A DNA stretch of 64,000 bases from Microbacterium sp. SZ1 (GTDB lineage: Bacteria; Actinomycetota; Actinomycetes; Actinomycetales; Microbacteriaceae), in assembly GCF_002362255.1 (NCBI RefSeq), contig NZ_LPVV01000002.1, forward strand, positions 62,001-126,000, given 5' to 3'. The notes beneath the pieces were generated by a model, which was not told the DNA's origin, ran no database searches, and was given only the letters and a program-made list of their open reading frames with translations. How positions within the stretch are numbered: the first letter of the stretch is position 1; every line of letters starts with the position of its first letter. Positions 1 through 8,988 of the stretch are shown piece by piece. The translations under genes and the position numbers were made by a program.

Positions 1-223
1 ACAGCAGCGTCACGATGAATGCGCCGCCGCCGACGACGAGGCCGAGCGCGATGGGCGTCAGCCCCTCATAGCTGCCGTTCGCGATCGCCGTGTTCACACG
101 AGCGGTGAAGGCACCGGTCGACACGAGCGTCACGATCGCGGCGAAGACACCGCACGCGAGGGCGATGCCCAGCAGGTGCAGGGGTCGCAGGATGTCGCGG
201 CGGGTGGGCTTCTCGTCGCTCAT
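1..223 (-). CDS. Membrane protein, 3' part cut by window edge
   Basis: Seventy-four residues are visible, from ATG at 223 running leftwards off the window. After a short charged N-terminus (MSDEKPTRRDILRPLH) there is one clear hydrophobic segment around residues 17-37 and a second glycine/valine-rich one from about residue 57. This suggests a small multi-pass integral membrane protein. Its ATG overlaps the TGA of the gene upstream (positions 220-223, ATGA), so the two are almost certainly translated from one mRNA. No family is recognisable from the visible part and no function is assigned. Confidence 0.7.
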   Translation of the reverse strand, partial: MSDEKPTRRDILRPLHLLGIALACGVFAAIVTLVSTGAFTARVNTAIANGSYEGLTPIALGLVVGGGAFIVTLL

Positions 224-858
224 CGGTCACCTCCGTGCTCGACCGGGGCGGGGGCGGATGCCACGGCGGCGGGCTCCACACGATTCGGCGTGAGGCCGGC
301 GATGCCGAGGAACACGGCGATGATCGCCGCGTAGCCGCCGAACATGCCCACGCCGAGGATGATGCCGGTCAGTTCGAACTCGCCGGCGCCCTGGATGGCG
401 TACGGCTGCACGAAGCCGGCGGGGATGGTCAGCAGCAGCACCGCAAGCAGGATGCCGAAGGCACCGACCGTGATCGAGTCGCGGGCGGTCGTCTCACCGG
501 CGCGGCGGGCGCGCAGGCCGACGATGAGCTCGACGACGCCGGTCGCGAGAGCCCAGGCGATCACCACGACGAAGAAGAGGTCCTCGGTGCGCCAGGCCGG
601 TACGCCGGCGGTCATGCCCGCGGCGAATCCGAGCAGGGCCAGCACCACCCACGACCAGCGCTGCCCGGCGGGGAAGACGAGCCAGACCGCGAGCAGCATG
701 ATGAGCGAGGACGTGAGCACGAACCCGCTGAAGACCGAGAGGCCGATGGCCGCGGAGTGATCCGGAGAGAAGGTGATCATCACAGCCGCCGCCGCGGCGA
801 AGAGCGCGCGCAGCAGTTGGACGTGGCGCGGGGTGAACGCGCGAGCAGGGGCAGACAT
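220..858 (-). CDS. Multi-pass membrane protein (DUF308/HdeD-like appearance)
   Basis: A 212-residue protein with about six hydrophobic segments, short loops, and a C-terminal soluble tail rich in Pro/Ala. The layout (repeated pairs of helices, a 'GVVELIVGLRARRAG' loop followed by a short helix) resembles DUF308/HdeD-type membrane proteins, but I assign that family only weakly. The reading frame is open further upstream, but the sequence before the ATG at 858 is arginine-rich and looks like non-coding shadow, so 858 is preferred. A candidate -10 (TAGACT on the minus strand) lies at 891-896. It is the first gene of a two-gene operon with the partial membrane gene at the window edge. Confidence 0.7.
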   Translation of the reverse strand: MSAPARAFTPRHVQLLRALFAAAAAVMITFSPDHSAAIGLSVFSGFVLTSSLIMLLAVWLVFPAGQRWSWVVLALLGFAAGMTAGVPAWRTEDLFFVVVIAWALATGVVELIVGLRARRAGETTARDSITVGAFGILLAVLLLTIPAGFVQPYAIQGAGEFELTGIILGVGMFGGYAAIIAVFLGIAGLTPNRVEPAAVASAPAPVEHGGDR

Positions 859-1159
859 GACGATCCAGAGTCCTCCGGGTGGTTCCTCCCAGTCTACGCG
901 CGGGGCGCAGCGGGTGCGGACGGCCGGGAGCGTCCGTGAGGCCTGACGGATCTCCCCAGATCGATCGTCAGGCCCCACGTGATACGCAGTGACGGGGGCG
1001 GCACCGCGTCGAGTCGATCGAGTGCAAGGTCGGGCACCCTGCCTGCCTCGATGCAACCCTGTAGACCCCAGAAACAGCACCTCGTCCCCTTCGGGATGCC
1101 TGAGTGGTCGTATGCTCACTGTAGGGGCCGGTTGTTCACATACCGGTGGGGGTGGTGTG
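859..1159. promoter_or_regulatory. Divergent intergenic region with a hairpin
   Basis: About 300 bases without a gene, between the leftward membrane operon and the rightward HTH regulator. It contains an inverted repeat GGCCTGACG (940-948) / CGTCAGGCC (966-974) with further pairing inside, and candidate -10 elements facing left (891-896) and right (TATGCT near 1110). The hairpin sits between two divergent promoters, so it is more likely an operator or attenuating structure than a terminator. That reading is inference. Confidence 0.4.
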
Positions 1160-2068
1160 ATGAGTTTCGAGAGAAGCATCCGTCGTTCTTCGGAGGAGTT
1201 CTCCAGCGCCCTGAGAGACGCCATCAACGCCCGCGGACTGTCTCTCGCCCGCCTGCACGAGATGTTGCGCTCCCGCGGGAACGGCGTGTCAATGGCGACC
1301 CTCAGCTACTGGCGTTCGGGTCGCCGACGCCCCGAAGGAGTGCAGTCTCTCGCGGCGATCGCCGAGATCGAACGGCTCCTGCATCTGGCGCCCGGCGAAC
1401 TGACGGCGCGGCTGGGAGCGACGAACCGCACCGGGCCGGTCGGTCCCAATCAGTTCCCGATGAACGAGCAGGAGCTCGAGCGGTCGGTGCGAGACGCCTT
1501 CGCCGCACTCGGCGCGGAGTACCCCGACACCGCGCGGGAGCTCACGACCCATTCGGTGACCGACGTCGACGCCGCCGGCAACGTCGCGCACTGCCAGACC
1601 CGCAGCATCGTGCAGTCGACGGTGGGCACCGTCAGCTCGATCCCCTTTCTCGAGCTCACGCCCGGAGAGCCGACACCGGCGCCGATCATCACCGCGATCG
1701 CCGGCGGCCGTATCGCGGCGCGCTACTCGCACCCGAACGGCGAGGTGCACGGAGTGCTTTTCGAGCTCGACTCTCCGCTCGCCGCCCCCGACACGACCAT
1801 CGTGGAGTGGGCCGTCGACTACCCGCCCGGCTACCCGCCGCAGCGCGAGACCGGCCATGCCGTGGCGATGAAGTGCCGAGAGCTGCTGGTGTGGACGCGC
1901 TTCCATCCCGACGCGATCCCCGACCACGTCACCGAGCGGGTCGACAATCCGCAGGGCACCACCACGACGACGACCGAGATCGGCGGACGGACGTCGGTGG
2001 CGCAGATCCGACGCGGGTTCGGCCCCGGCGCCCTCAGTCTCAGCTGGAGCTACGACGACGGTCGGTGA
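1160..2068 (+). CDS. HTH regulator-like protein with novel C-terminal domain (paralogue A)
   Basis: 302 residues. The first ~75 resemble an Xre-type helix-turn-helix (RGLSLARLHEMLRSRG, then VSMATLSYWRSGRRRP and ELERLL-like spacing). The remaining ~220 residues are predicted soluble and beta-rich, with no domain I recognise, and end in FGPGALSLSWSYDD. The same architecture and ending recur in the gene at 53110-53982 (RGMSLRTLRSRLRDRG, VSIASLSLWQSGARRP, ending FGPGMISVEW), so the two are clear paralogues. ATG 1160 is chosen because residues read upstream of it look non-coding and the HTH begins about 15 residues later. Function unknown; a DNA-binding sensor is the simplest inference. Confidence 0.8.
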   Translation: MSFERSIRRSSEEFSSALRDAINARGLSLARLHEMLRSRGNGVSMATLSYWRSGRRRPEGVQSLAAIAEIERLLHLAPGELTARLGATNRTGPVGPNQFPMNEQELERSVRDAFAALGAEYPDTARELTTHSVTDVDAAGNVAHCQTRSIVQSTVGTVSSIPFLELTPGEPTPAPIITAIAGGRIAARYSHPNGEVHGVLFELDSPLAAPDTTIVEWAVDYPPGYPPQRETGHAVAMKCRELLVWTRFHPDAIPDHVTERVDNPQGTTTTTTEIGGRTSVAQIRRGFGPGALSLSWSYDDGR

Positions 2069-2086
2069 TAGGCCGAGCGATCCCGC

Positions 2087-2923
2087 TCAGCCGGGCTGGT
2101 CGCCCACCGCGACGGGGCGACCGGGGGTGTTCGACCACTGGCTCCACGAACCCGGGAACACCTTGGCCTCGATCCCGACCTCGTCGAGCACGAGGGCGGT
2201 GTGCGCGGCCGTGATGCCCGATCCGCAGTAGGCGGCGACGGCCGTGCCGGGGGTCACTCCCACCGCGGCGAAGGTCGCCCGCACGGTGTCGTGGTCGAGG
2301 ATGCGTCCGGCGGAGTCGAAGTGAAGCACGGTCGGCAGGTTGACCGCGCCGGGGATGTGGCCGGCCTGCGGGTCGAGCGGCTCGACCTCCCCGCGGTAGC
2401 GCTCGCCCGCGCGCACGTCGAGCAGAACTCCGGATGCCGGCAGCGCGGCCGCCTCGTCGATCGTGATCGCGTCCGCGCCGATCGGCGTGAGCGTGACATC
2501 CCCCGCCTCCGGCGTCACATCGTCGGTGGTCACGTCGTGCCCGGCGTCGCGCCACCCGCGGATCCCGCCTTCGAGCACACGCACGTCCACACCCGCCTGA
2601 CGCAGCAGCCACCAGGCTCGCGCGGCGGCGACGCCCTTCGCGTCGTCGTAGGCGACGACGACGTCGCCGTCGCGGACACCCCAGCGGCGCGCGGCATCCT
2701 GCAGCTGCGCCGTCGTCGGAAGCGGATGCCGTCCGTCGGCCGGTTCGCCGTGCGACGAGAGCTCCGTGTCGAGTGGCACGTACACCGCGTCGGGGATGTG
2801 TCCCGCGAGGTAGTCGGCGCGGCCGTCCGGCCGATCGAGCCGCCAGCGCACGTCGATCACCCGCACCGGCACCCCTGACGTCCGCAGCTCGTTCAGTTCG
2901 GCGACGCTCACGAAGTTGCTCAT
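2087..2923 (-). CDS. sseA: Sulfurtransferase, tandem rhodanese (SseA/TST type)
   Basis: 278 residues, the usual length of two-domain thiosulfate/3-mercaptopyruvate sulfurtransferases. The N-terminal inactive rhodanese domain starts at VRVIDVRW. The C-terminal domain carries LLDVRAGERYRG and the active-site loop CGSGITAAH, whose cysteine carries the persulfide. CGSG-type loops are typical of mercaptopyruvate sulfurtransferases, so this substrate is somewhat favoured. Cytosolic. A -10 (TAGCCT, minus strand, 2930-2935) ends six bases before the ATG, predicting a leaderless mRNA. It is convergent with the HTH gene to its left and divergent from the EamA transporter. Confidence 0.9.
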   Translation of the reverse strand: MSNFVSVAELNELRTSGVPVRVIDVRWRLDRPDGRADYLAGHIPDAVYVPLDTELSSHGEPADGRHPLPTTAQLQDAARRWGVRDGDVVVAYDDAKGVAAARAWWLLRQAGVDVRVLEGGIRGWRDAGHDVTTDDVTPEAGDVTLTPIGADAITIDEAAALPASGVLLDVRAGERYRGEVEPLDPQAGHIPGAVNLPTVLHFDSAGRILDHDTVRATFAAVGVTPGTAVAAYCGSGITAAHTALVLDEVGIEAKVFPGSWSQWSNTPGRPVAVGDQPG

Positions 2924-3036
2924 GATGCGAGGCTACCCAGCGCACGGCAGGGTCGGGCCGCGGGCGCCACACGCCGTCACGTTCGCCGCATCGCCGCGGC
3001 GGTAGGCTCGTGACGGCCGCGTCGGGAAGGGACAGC

Positions 3037-3954
3037 ATGCCCTCTCGACTCCGCTGGATGCGGCTCCGCCCGCAGGAGACCGCTCTCATCGCGATCACCG
3101 CGGTGTGGGGCAGCACGTTCCTGCTCGTGCACTGGGCGATGCAGCATTCCGGGCCGTGGTTCTTCGTCGGCATCCGCTTCCTCGTCGCCGGCGCCATCAG
3201 CGTCGTGATCTTCCGGGGTGCGTTGCGCGGCATCCGCTGGCGCGACATCGGCGCCGGAGTCGCGATCGGCGTGATGGTCCACCTCGGATACGGTCTGCAG
3301 ACCGTCGGCCTGCAGACGATCGACTCCAGCACGTCCGCGTTCATCACGGCGATGTACGTGCCGCTCGTGCCGCTCGCGCAGTGGGCGGTCTTCCGTCGGC
3401 GTCCCCCGGTCATGGCCTTCGTCGGCGCGGGACTCGCGTTCGTCGGCCTCGTCCTCATCGCGGGTCCTGACGCGTTCGCGCTGTCGCTCGGCAGCGGTGA
3501 GATCGTCACGATGATCAGCACCCTGCCCATCGCAGCCGAGATCATCCTCATCTCGCTGTTCGCCGGGCGCATCGACCTCGGGCGGATCACCGTGGTCCAG
3601 CTCCTCACGGCCGGTCTTCTGGGGCTGCTGACCATGCCGGTCGTCGGCGAGTCGCTGCCCGAGTTCTCCTGGGTCTGGGTCGGCTGCGCGGTCGGTCTGG
3701 GAGCCGCGAGCTGTCTCATCCAGCTCACGATGAACTGGGCGCAGAAGTCGGTCTCCCCCACCCGCGCGACCATCATCTACGCGGGCGAGCCGGTCTGGGC
3801 GGCGATCGTCGGTCGGGTCGCCGGCGAGCGCCTGCCCGTCACCGCACTGCTCGGCGGAGCGCTGGTCGTGCTCGGCATCCTCGCGAGCGAGCTGAAGCTC
3901 GTGCGCCCGCGGCGCGCGGCGGTGAGCGAAACCGAGACGGATTCGCGGGAATAG
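3037..3954 (+). CDS. EamA/DMT-family transporter
   Basis: About 305 residues with ten hydrophobic segments in two repeated halves, the signature of the drug/metabolite transporter superfamily. The first helix contains the family hallmark AVWGSTFLLVHWA. ATG 3037 is preferred over the upstream GTG at 3010 because GGGAAGGGA precedes it at good distance. It stands directly before ribA (27-base gap). Some DMT proteins transport riboflavin (RibN), but nothing in the sequence proves a flavin substrate, so substrate is left open. Confidence 0.85.
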   Translation: MPSRLRWMRLRPQETALIAITAVWGSTFLLVHWAMQHSGPWFFVGIRFLVAGAISVVIFRGALRGIRWRDIGAGVAIGVMVHLGYGLQTVGLQTIDSSTSAFITAMYVPLVPLAQWAVFRRRPPVMAFVGAGLAFVGLVLIAGPDAFALSLGSGEIVTMISTLPIAAEIILISLFAGRIDLGRITVVQLLTAGLLGLLTMPVVGESLPEFSWVWVGCAVGLGAASCLIQLTMNWAQKSVSPTRATIIYAGEPVWAAIVGRVAGERLPVTALLGGALVVLGILASELKLVRPRRAAVSETETDSRE

Positions 3955-4002
3955 AAGCGCGGGGTCGGCGTTTCACCCCACATGATTGAAACTTCAACCG
4001 TC
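3955..4002. promoter_or_regulatory. Nested inverted repeats at the ribA start
   Basis: GTTTCA lies before the ATG and TGAAAC after it, 11 bases apart. The imperfect palindrome TTGAAACTTCAA covers codons 2-5 of ribA. A MarR-family regulator is encoded two genes along, and MarR operators are often short palindromes overlapping the start site. The assignment as an operator is inference. Confidence 0.35.
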
Positions 4003-4641
4003 GTGCCGATCGCGACCGAGCGGACGCGCGTGCGGGTGCCGATGCGCTTCGGCGACGGCTACTCGACGACGGCGGACGTGGTCACCTTCGATGGTCTCGC
4101 CGACGGCCGCGAGCACCTGCTGCTCGGACTCGGCGACTGGCGAGGCGCTCTCGAACGTTCGGCGGACGGGGGCGATGCGCCTCTCGTGCGCCCGCACAGC
4201 GAGTGCCTCACGGGCGACGTCTTCGGCTCCGAGCGGTGCGACTGCGGACCGCAGCTGCGCGAGGCCGTGGAGCGGATCGCCGACGAGGGCGGTTTCCTCC
4301 TCTATCTGCGCCAGGAAGGTCGCGGCATCGGCCTGTACGCCAAGCTCGACGCCTATGCCCTGCAGGACTCCGGCCTCGACACGTACGAGGCGAACGTCGC
4401 GCTCGGCCGTGGCGAGGACGAGCGGGACTACACCGTCGCCGCGCAGATGCTGCGGGTGGTGGGCGCCGGGCGCATCCGCCTGCTCAGCAACAACCCCGAC
4501 AAGGCCGCACAGCTCGCCGCGATGGGCATCGACGTCGTCGAGCAGGTGCGCACCGGCGTGCACGAGACGACGGCGAACCACCGCTACCTCGAGGCCAAGC
4601 GCGACCACACCTCGCACACCATCGACCTGACGGCGGCGTGA
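3982..4641 (+). CDS. ribA: GTP cyclohydrolase II (riboflavin biosynthesis)
   Basis: 219 residues, the length of stand-alone RibA (no DHBP synthase domain). It converts GTP to 2,5-diamino-6-ribosylamino-pyrimidinone phosphate, formate and pyrophosphate, the first step to riboflavin. Seen: the zinc site HSECLTGDVFGSERCDCGPQ with its three cysteines, the RQEGRGIGLYAK loop with the catalytic arginine region, and LLSNNPDK near the C-terminus. Its TGA overlaps the MarR ATG by one base, so the two genes are coupled. Being monofunctional and isolated from other rib genes, it may be an extra copy. Confidence 0.93.
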   Translation: MIETSTVVPIATERTRVRVPMRFGDGYSTTADVVTFDGLADGREHLLLGLGDWRGALERSADGGDAPLVRPHSECLTGDVFGSERCDCGPQLREAVERIADEGGFLLYLRQEGRGIGLYAKLDAYALQDSGLDTYEANVALGRGEDERDYTVAAQMLRVVGAGRIRLLSNNPDKAAQLAAMGIDVVEQVRTGVHETTANHRYLEAKRDHTSHTIDLTAA

Positions 4642-5123
4642 TGAGCGACCGGCAGCTGGACGACGCCGAGATGGCGACGTGGCTGCCGACGATCCGCCTC
4701 GTGCAGCTGCTCCCCCAGGTGCTCGACCGCACTCTCAAGGCGGAGACCGGGCTCAAGCACGCGTATTACGCGATCCTCGTCTCGCTCGCGAGGGAGGATG
4801 CCGCGGCCATCACGATGACCGATCTCGCCGGGATCGCGGGGCTCAGCAGATCACGCCTGAGCCATGCGCTGGACGTGCTGGAGGACAGGGGCTGGGTGAC
4901 CCGCACCTCCTGCGGACGGGACAAGCGCACGCTCACGGCTGCCCTCACCCCCGAGGGTCGGGATCTGCTGCGGGATGCCGCGCCCGTGCACGTCGCGCAG
5001 ATCCGCGAGCTCGTGCTCGATCCCCTGACTTATGAGGAACGGGAGCAGCTCGGTCGCATCGCGACCAAGCTGCTGCCCGGAGTCACCGACGCGCTCTCCC
5101 TCAGGACCTCCGGCGACGGATGA
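4641..5123 (+). CDS. MarR-family transcriptional regulator
   Basis: 160 residues with the MarR winged-helix layout: an N-terminal dimerisation helix, then MTDLAGIAGLSRSRLSHALDVLEDRGWV as recognition helix and start of the wing, the wing basic patch CGRDKRTLTAALTPEGR, and a C-terminal dimer helix. Translation starts at the ATG that overlaps the ribA stop (TGATG). The coupling to ribA, and the palindrome over the ribA start, suggest local regulation, possibly linked to flavin or an aromatic ligand; this is inference. Its 3' end overlaps the end of the convergent surface-protein gene by 23 bases. Confidence 0.88.
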   Translation: MSDRQLDDAEMATWLPTIRLVQLLPQVLDRTLKAETGLKHAYYAILVSLAREDAAAITMTDLAGIAGLSRSRLSHALDVLEDRGWVTRTSCGRDKRTLTAALTPEGRDLLRDAAPVHVAQIRELVLDPLTYEEREQLGRIATKLLPGVTDALSLRTSGDG

Positions 5124-8100
5124 CGAGCAGGCCCGCTCCACCGCCGATGAGGACGAGGCTGAGAACGATGACGACCCAGGGCACCGCTCCGCCCGTGGTG
5201 GGCAGTGGGGGTTCGATCTCGACGAGTCCGGCGTCGATGGTGGGGTTGATGAACGAGGCCACGAGGGTGCCGTCGGCGTCGACCACGAACCGCATGTCGG
5301 ATGCCCCGGGGCCGAGCGTGAACACCGGGCTTCGTCCGGCGCGGTTCGGGTTGGAGTCCTCAGCCCCGCCCGCGCCCTGACGCGTGAACTCGAACCCGCG
5401 CGGCACGTCGGAGAACTGCACGTAGTAGCTCCCGCGCGGGAGACCGTCGAACAGGTAGCGCCCGGCCGCATCCGTCTTGACGGCGGGCACGGGGGTGCCC
5501 CGCCAATCGACGGCGGGTGTGCCGTCCGCGGTGAACAGCGCCACGGTGACGCCGGGGGCCGGCCTCTCTTCGGCATCCTGTCGACCGTCGCGGTCGGCGT
5601 CGAACCAGACGAAGTCCGACACGGCGTAGAGCTGCTGCGCGATCCCGAGGTCGATCGTCGGGTCGATCCGCACGGCACGCGTCGTCCCGTCCGCCGCGGT
5701 GACCGGTCGCACCTCGGTACCCGCGCCGGACAGCGTGAACACCGGGGTGAGACCGGTCGCGTCGGGGTTGGAGTCCGCGGCGGTCGAGACGCCCGGCGCG
5801 GACTGGATGGTCGGCATGTAGCCGGCGGGAAGATCCGTGAAGCGCACCCGGTAGTCGCCCTGGCGCAGGTTGTCGAACACATAGTGGCCGTTCGCATCGG
5901 TCGTCACCGACGGCACGGGGGCGCCGTCGGCGTCGACCGCCGGCGACCCGTCGGGGTTGACGAGGGTCACGGTGACACCGGCGACAGGCGCCTCAGTCGG
6001 ATCCTGCCTGCCGTCGCGATCGGAATCGATCCAGACGAAGTCACCGACCGCGAGCACCGGTACTAGTCCGGCGTCGATCGTGCGATCGATGCGCCGCGCG
6101 ACCGTGACGCCGTCGGCGTCTTCGGTCGCCGTGGTGTTCACGCGCCCAGGCCCCACCTCGAAGGGCGGCGTGATGCCGCTCACGTCCGGATCGGAGTCGC
6201 CGGGAGCGTCACCCTGGCGCGGCGTGGTGAACCGGAATCCGGGAGGCGTCTCGCTGAACGCGACCGTGTATGTTCCGGGCGGCAGATTGTCGAAGACGTA
6301 CCTCCCGTCCGCGTTCGTGCGCACCGGCGGAACCGGCTGACCGTCGAGGTCGGTGACCGGGTTGCCCGAGCCGTCGCGCAGGGTGACGAGCGCTCCGGGG
6401 ACCGATGCCTCGCCGTCGTCCTGACGGCCGTCGCCGTCGTCGTCGATCCAGACGCGGTCACCGACCGCGAACGCCTGCGTGAAGCCGAAGTCGACCGTCA
6501 GCAGGTCGGCGGCGTCGCCGTTCGGTCCGTGCGCGCCCGCGCCCGTCGCGCCGGCGTCGACGTCGTCGACCGGGTTCGTGCGGGTGAGGGTCACCACGCC
6601 GGAGCTCACCCCCGTCGCCGAGGGGTCGCTCGTGTTCTCGCCCGTGTCGCGGTTGTTCGCCGAGGTATCGGTAGATGTGGGCGTCGATGAGAACCACGAC
6701 GTCAGCGGCCCGTCGTCCTCGAAGTTCGACGCCGCCACGCGCACGCGGTAGTCGCCGGTGGGCAGACCGTCGAAGCGGTAGAAGCCGTCTGCGTCGGTCG
6801 TCGCGGTGATCGGGTCTCCGCCGGCATCGCGCACGACCTCGCCGGCGCCGTCGAGGAGCTCGACGACCGCGCCGACCACCGGGTCCTCGCCGGGGTCGTA
6901 CGCGCCGTTGTTCGCCTGTCCCGCGCCGGTGCCGCTGTCGAACCACAGCCGATTTCCGAGCGACAGCGCCGGGACGAACCCGAAGTCGGCGGTCAGATTG
7001 TCGAAGCCGTCGCCGTAGGGACCGTGCTGCCCCGCGCCCGCGGCACCGTCATCCCCGTCGCCCGTGACGCCCGGCGCCAGCGTGATGACGGCCGAGCTGA
7101 TGCCGGTGCTGGCGGGGAAGCGCGAATCGACGCCCTTGTCGGCGTCGTTCGAGCCGCTGTCGAACGCGGCGCTGCTTCCCGTGCTCGACAGCTGCGCCGC
7201 GAGCGGGCCGCCGTCGGCGAAGTTCTCGGCGGCGACGCGCACCACGTACTGTCCCGGGGCGAGTCCGTCGAAGCGGTAGAAGCCGTTCACATCGGTGGTC
7301 GCGGTGACCGGGGCGCCGTTCAGGAGCACCGGGTCGCCGTCCGCGTCGAGCAGCTCGACGACTGCTCCGACGACCGGATCCTCACCGTCGTCGAAGCGGC
7401 CGTCGTCGGTGTTCGCCCCCGCACCGGTGTCGAACCAGAGACGGTTGCCGAGGCTCAGCGTCGGTGCCGCGACCGTAACGATCGCCCGGTCGTCGTTGTT
7501 GGACGGGTTGTCGGAAGACGGGGTCGGGTCGCCGTTCTCGTAGCGGTCGGGCGCGCTCCCGACCGGGATGGTCTCGGGCGTCGGCTGGTTCGGCGCCGGC
7601 TCGACCGCCGCGACGTTGACGAGGTCACCCGCCGTCGTGCTCGTGACGCGAGCCGTCACGGTGATCGGCTCGGCCGCCGCGGTCGCCGCGAGCGGCGCGC
7701 CCTGCCACGTCAGCGTGATCTCCTGACCGTTCGCCGTCGCGGACGACCAGTCCGTGCCGGTCGCCGAGAGGTACTCCAGACCCGCGGGGAGGCGATCGGA
7801 CACCGTGAAGCCCGATACGGCCGTGCCCGGCCCGTTGTTGCTCGGTGTCAGTCGGAACGTCACCTCATCGCCGACCCGGTACGGACCGGAACCCGATGTG
7901 AGCTCCTTGTCGAGGGTGAGGTCGATCAGCTGCACCAGCCCGAAGTCGACCGTCAGGTTGTCGAAGCGGTCGCCTCGCGGACCGTTGGCTCCGGCGCCGG
8001 CCCCGCCGCCGTCCGCCTCTCCGGTCACGCCGGGGCCGAGCGCGATCGGGCCGGAGGCGATGCCGGTGGCAGCCGGGTCTGCGGCATCCTGCCCCTTGTC

Positions 8101-8988
8101 GACGTTGTTGCTTGTCGCATCGAAGGCGGTCGACGCGCCGGTCGACGAGACCCAGTCGGCGAGCACCTCTCCGTCGGCGAAATTCGAGGCGGCGATGCGC
8201 ACCCGGTACGTGCCCGGGGCGAGGCCGTCGAAGCGGTAGAAGCCCTCGGCGTCCGTCGTCGCGGTGACCGGATCGCCGTCGGCGTCGCGCACCGGGTCGC
8301 CTGATCCGTCGAGGAGTTCGACGACCGCGCCCTCGACCGGGTCCTCCCCAGGGTCGAAGCGCCCGTTGTTCGTGCTCGCACCCGGACCGTCGTCGAACCA
8401 GATGCGGTTGCCGAGCGAGTAGTTCGGAGTGAAACCGAAGTCGAACGTGTGATCGGCCGACCCCGGACCGGGCGTCCGCACGGCCGCGGTGATGAGCGAC
8501 GGGCTCTGCGGCACCCCGTTCGAATCGACCGCCGGATCGCCGCCGGCGGTCGTTCGAGTGGGCACGACCTCATCGAGCGAGCCGCCGTCGGCGTAGTCCT
8601 CGGCTCTGTCGAGCCGGATCTCGTAGTCCGTGTCCGGGGTCAGCGGCAGCCCGTACACCGCGGCCGCGGTCGAGCCGCCGGGCGACGACGAGAAGCGATA
8701 GTTGCCCTGCGCATCGGTGACCGCGGTGGCGACGAGCCCGCCCGCGGTGTCGTACAGCCGTACCGTCACGCCGGCGATCGGGTCCTCCCCCGCCTCCTGC
8801 ACGCCGTCGCCGTCGAGGTCGAGCCACACCCGGTCGCCGATCTCGACCGGCGGCAGCGCGGCCAGCGTGGTCAGGTCGCCGAGGCCGCCTGCTTTGCCGA
8901 AGCCTCCGACGCCCGGTTCGGCTGCCGCATTGGTGAGGGTCGCCGACCGGGACCCCGTCGATCTCGTCGACACGCAGCCACTCGGCAT
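5101..8988 (-). CDS. Large SdrD-B repeat / DUF11 surface protein with LPXTG anchor
   Basis: 1295 residues in this frame. I count seven SdrD-B-like domains, each opening with a version of 'GDRVWLDLDGDGVQEAGE' and closing with 'YRFDGLAPGTYRVR'-type strands. A DUF11-type domain (LTLDKELTSGSGPYRVG onward) lies after the second repeat. The C-terminus has the sortase signal LPTTG, a hydrophobic helix and RRRRS, so the product should be covalently attached to peptidoglycan. The repeats are Asp-rich (DGDGVQD-like) and probably bind calcium. The N-terminus as read here is not a signal peptide: the first ~20 residues are an out-of-frame reading of the gene upstream, and real homology begins near 'ATLTNAAAEPG'. 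The gene therefore looks 5'-truncated or frameshifted. No sortase gene is in the window. Confidence 0.85.
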   Translation of the reverse strand: MPSGCVSTRSTGSRSATLTNAAAEPGVGGFGKAGGLGDLTTLAALPPVEIGDRVWLDLDGDGVQEAGEDPIAGVTVRLYDTAGGLVATAVTDAQGNYRFSSSPGGSTAAAVYGLPLTPDTDYEIRLDRAEDYADGGSLDEVVPTRTTAGGDPAVDSNGVPQSPSLITAAVRTPGPGSADHTFDFGFTPNYSLGNRIWFDDGPGASTNNGRFDPGEDPVEGAVVELLDGSGDPVRDADGDPVTATTDAEGFYRFDGLAPGTYRVRIAASNFADGEVLADWVSSTGASTAFDATSNNVDKGQDAADPAATGIASGPIALGPGVTGEADGGGAGAGANGPRGDRFDNLTVDFGLVQLIDLTLDKELTSGSGPYRVGDEVTFRLTPSNNGPGTAVSGFTVSDRLPAGLEYLSATGTDWSSATANGQEITLTWQGAPLAATAAAEPITVTARVTSTTAGDLVNVAAVEPAPNQPTPETIPVGSAPDRYENGDPTPSSDNPSNNDDRAIVTVAAPTLSLGNRLWFDTGAGANTDDGRFDDGEDPVVGAVVELLDADGDPVLLNGAPVTATTDVNGFYRFDGLAPGQYVVRVAAENFADGGPLAAQLSSTGSSAAFDSGSNDADKGVDSRFPASTGISSAVITLAPGVTGDGDDGAAGAGQHGPYGDGFDNLTADFGFVPALSLGNRLWFDSGTGAGQANNGAYDPGEDPVVGAVVELLDGAGEVVRDAGGDPITATTDADGFYRFDGLPTGDYRVRVAASNFEDDGPLTSWFSSTPTSTDTSANNRDTGENTSDPSATGVSSGVVTLTRTNPVDDVDAGATGAGAHGPNGDAADLLTVDFGFTQAFAVGDRVWIDDDGDGRQDDGEASVPGALVTLRDGSGNPVTDLDGQPVPPVRTNADGRYVFDNLPPGTYTVAFSETPPGFRFTTPRQGDAPGDSDPDVSGITPPFEVGPGRVNTTATEDADGVTVARRIDRTIDAGLVPVLAVGDFVWIDSDRDGRQDPTEAPVAGVTVTLVNPDGSPAVDADGAPVPSVTTDANGHYVFDNLRQGDYRVRFTDLPAGYMPTIQSAPGVSTAADSNPDATGLTPVFTLSGAGTEVRPVTAADGTTRAVRIDPTIDLGIAQQLYAVSDFVWFDADRDGRQDAEERPAPGVTVALFTADGTPAVDWRGTPVPAVKTDAAGRYLFDGLPRGSYYVQFSDVPRGFEFTRQGAGGAEDSNPNRAGRSPVFTLGPGASDMRFVVDADGTLVASFINPTIDAGLVEIEPPLPTTGGAVPWVVIVLSLVLIGGGAGLLVIRRRRS

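Noticed and set aside
7024..8304. 426-residue rightward frame inside the SdrD-B gene
   Set aside because: Arg/Asp/Glu/Val-rich low-complexity translation opposite clear SdrD-B repeats; no domain seen.
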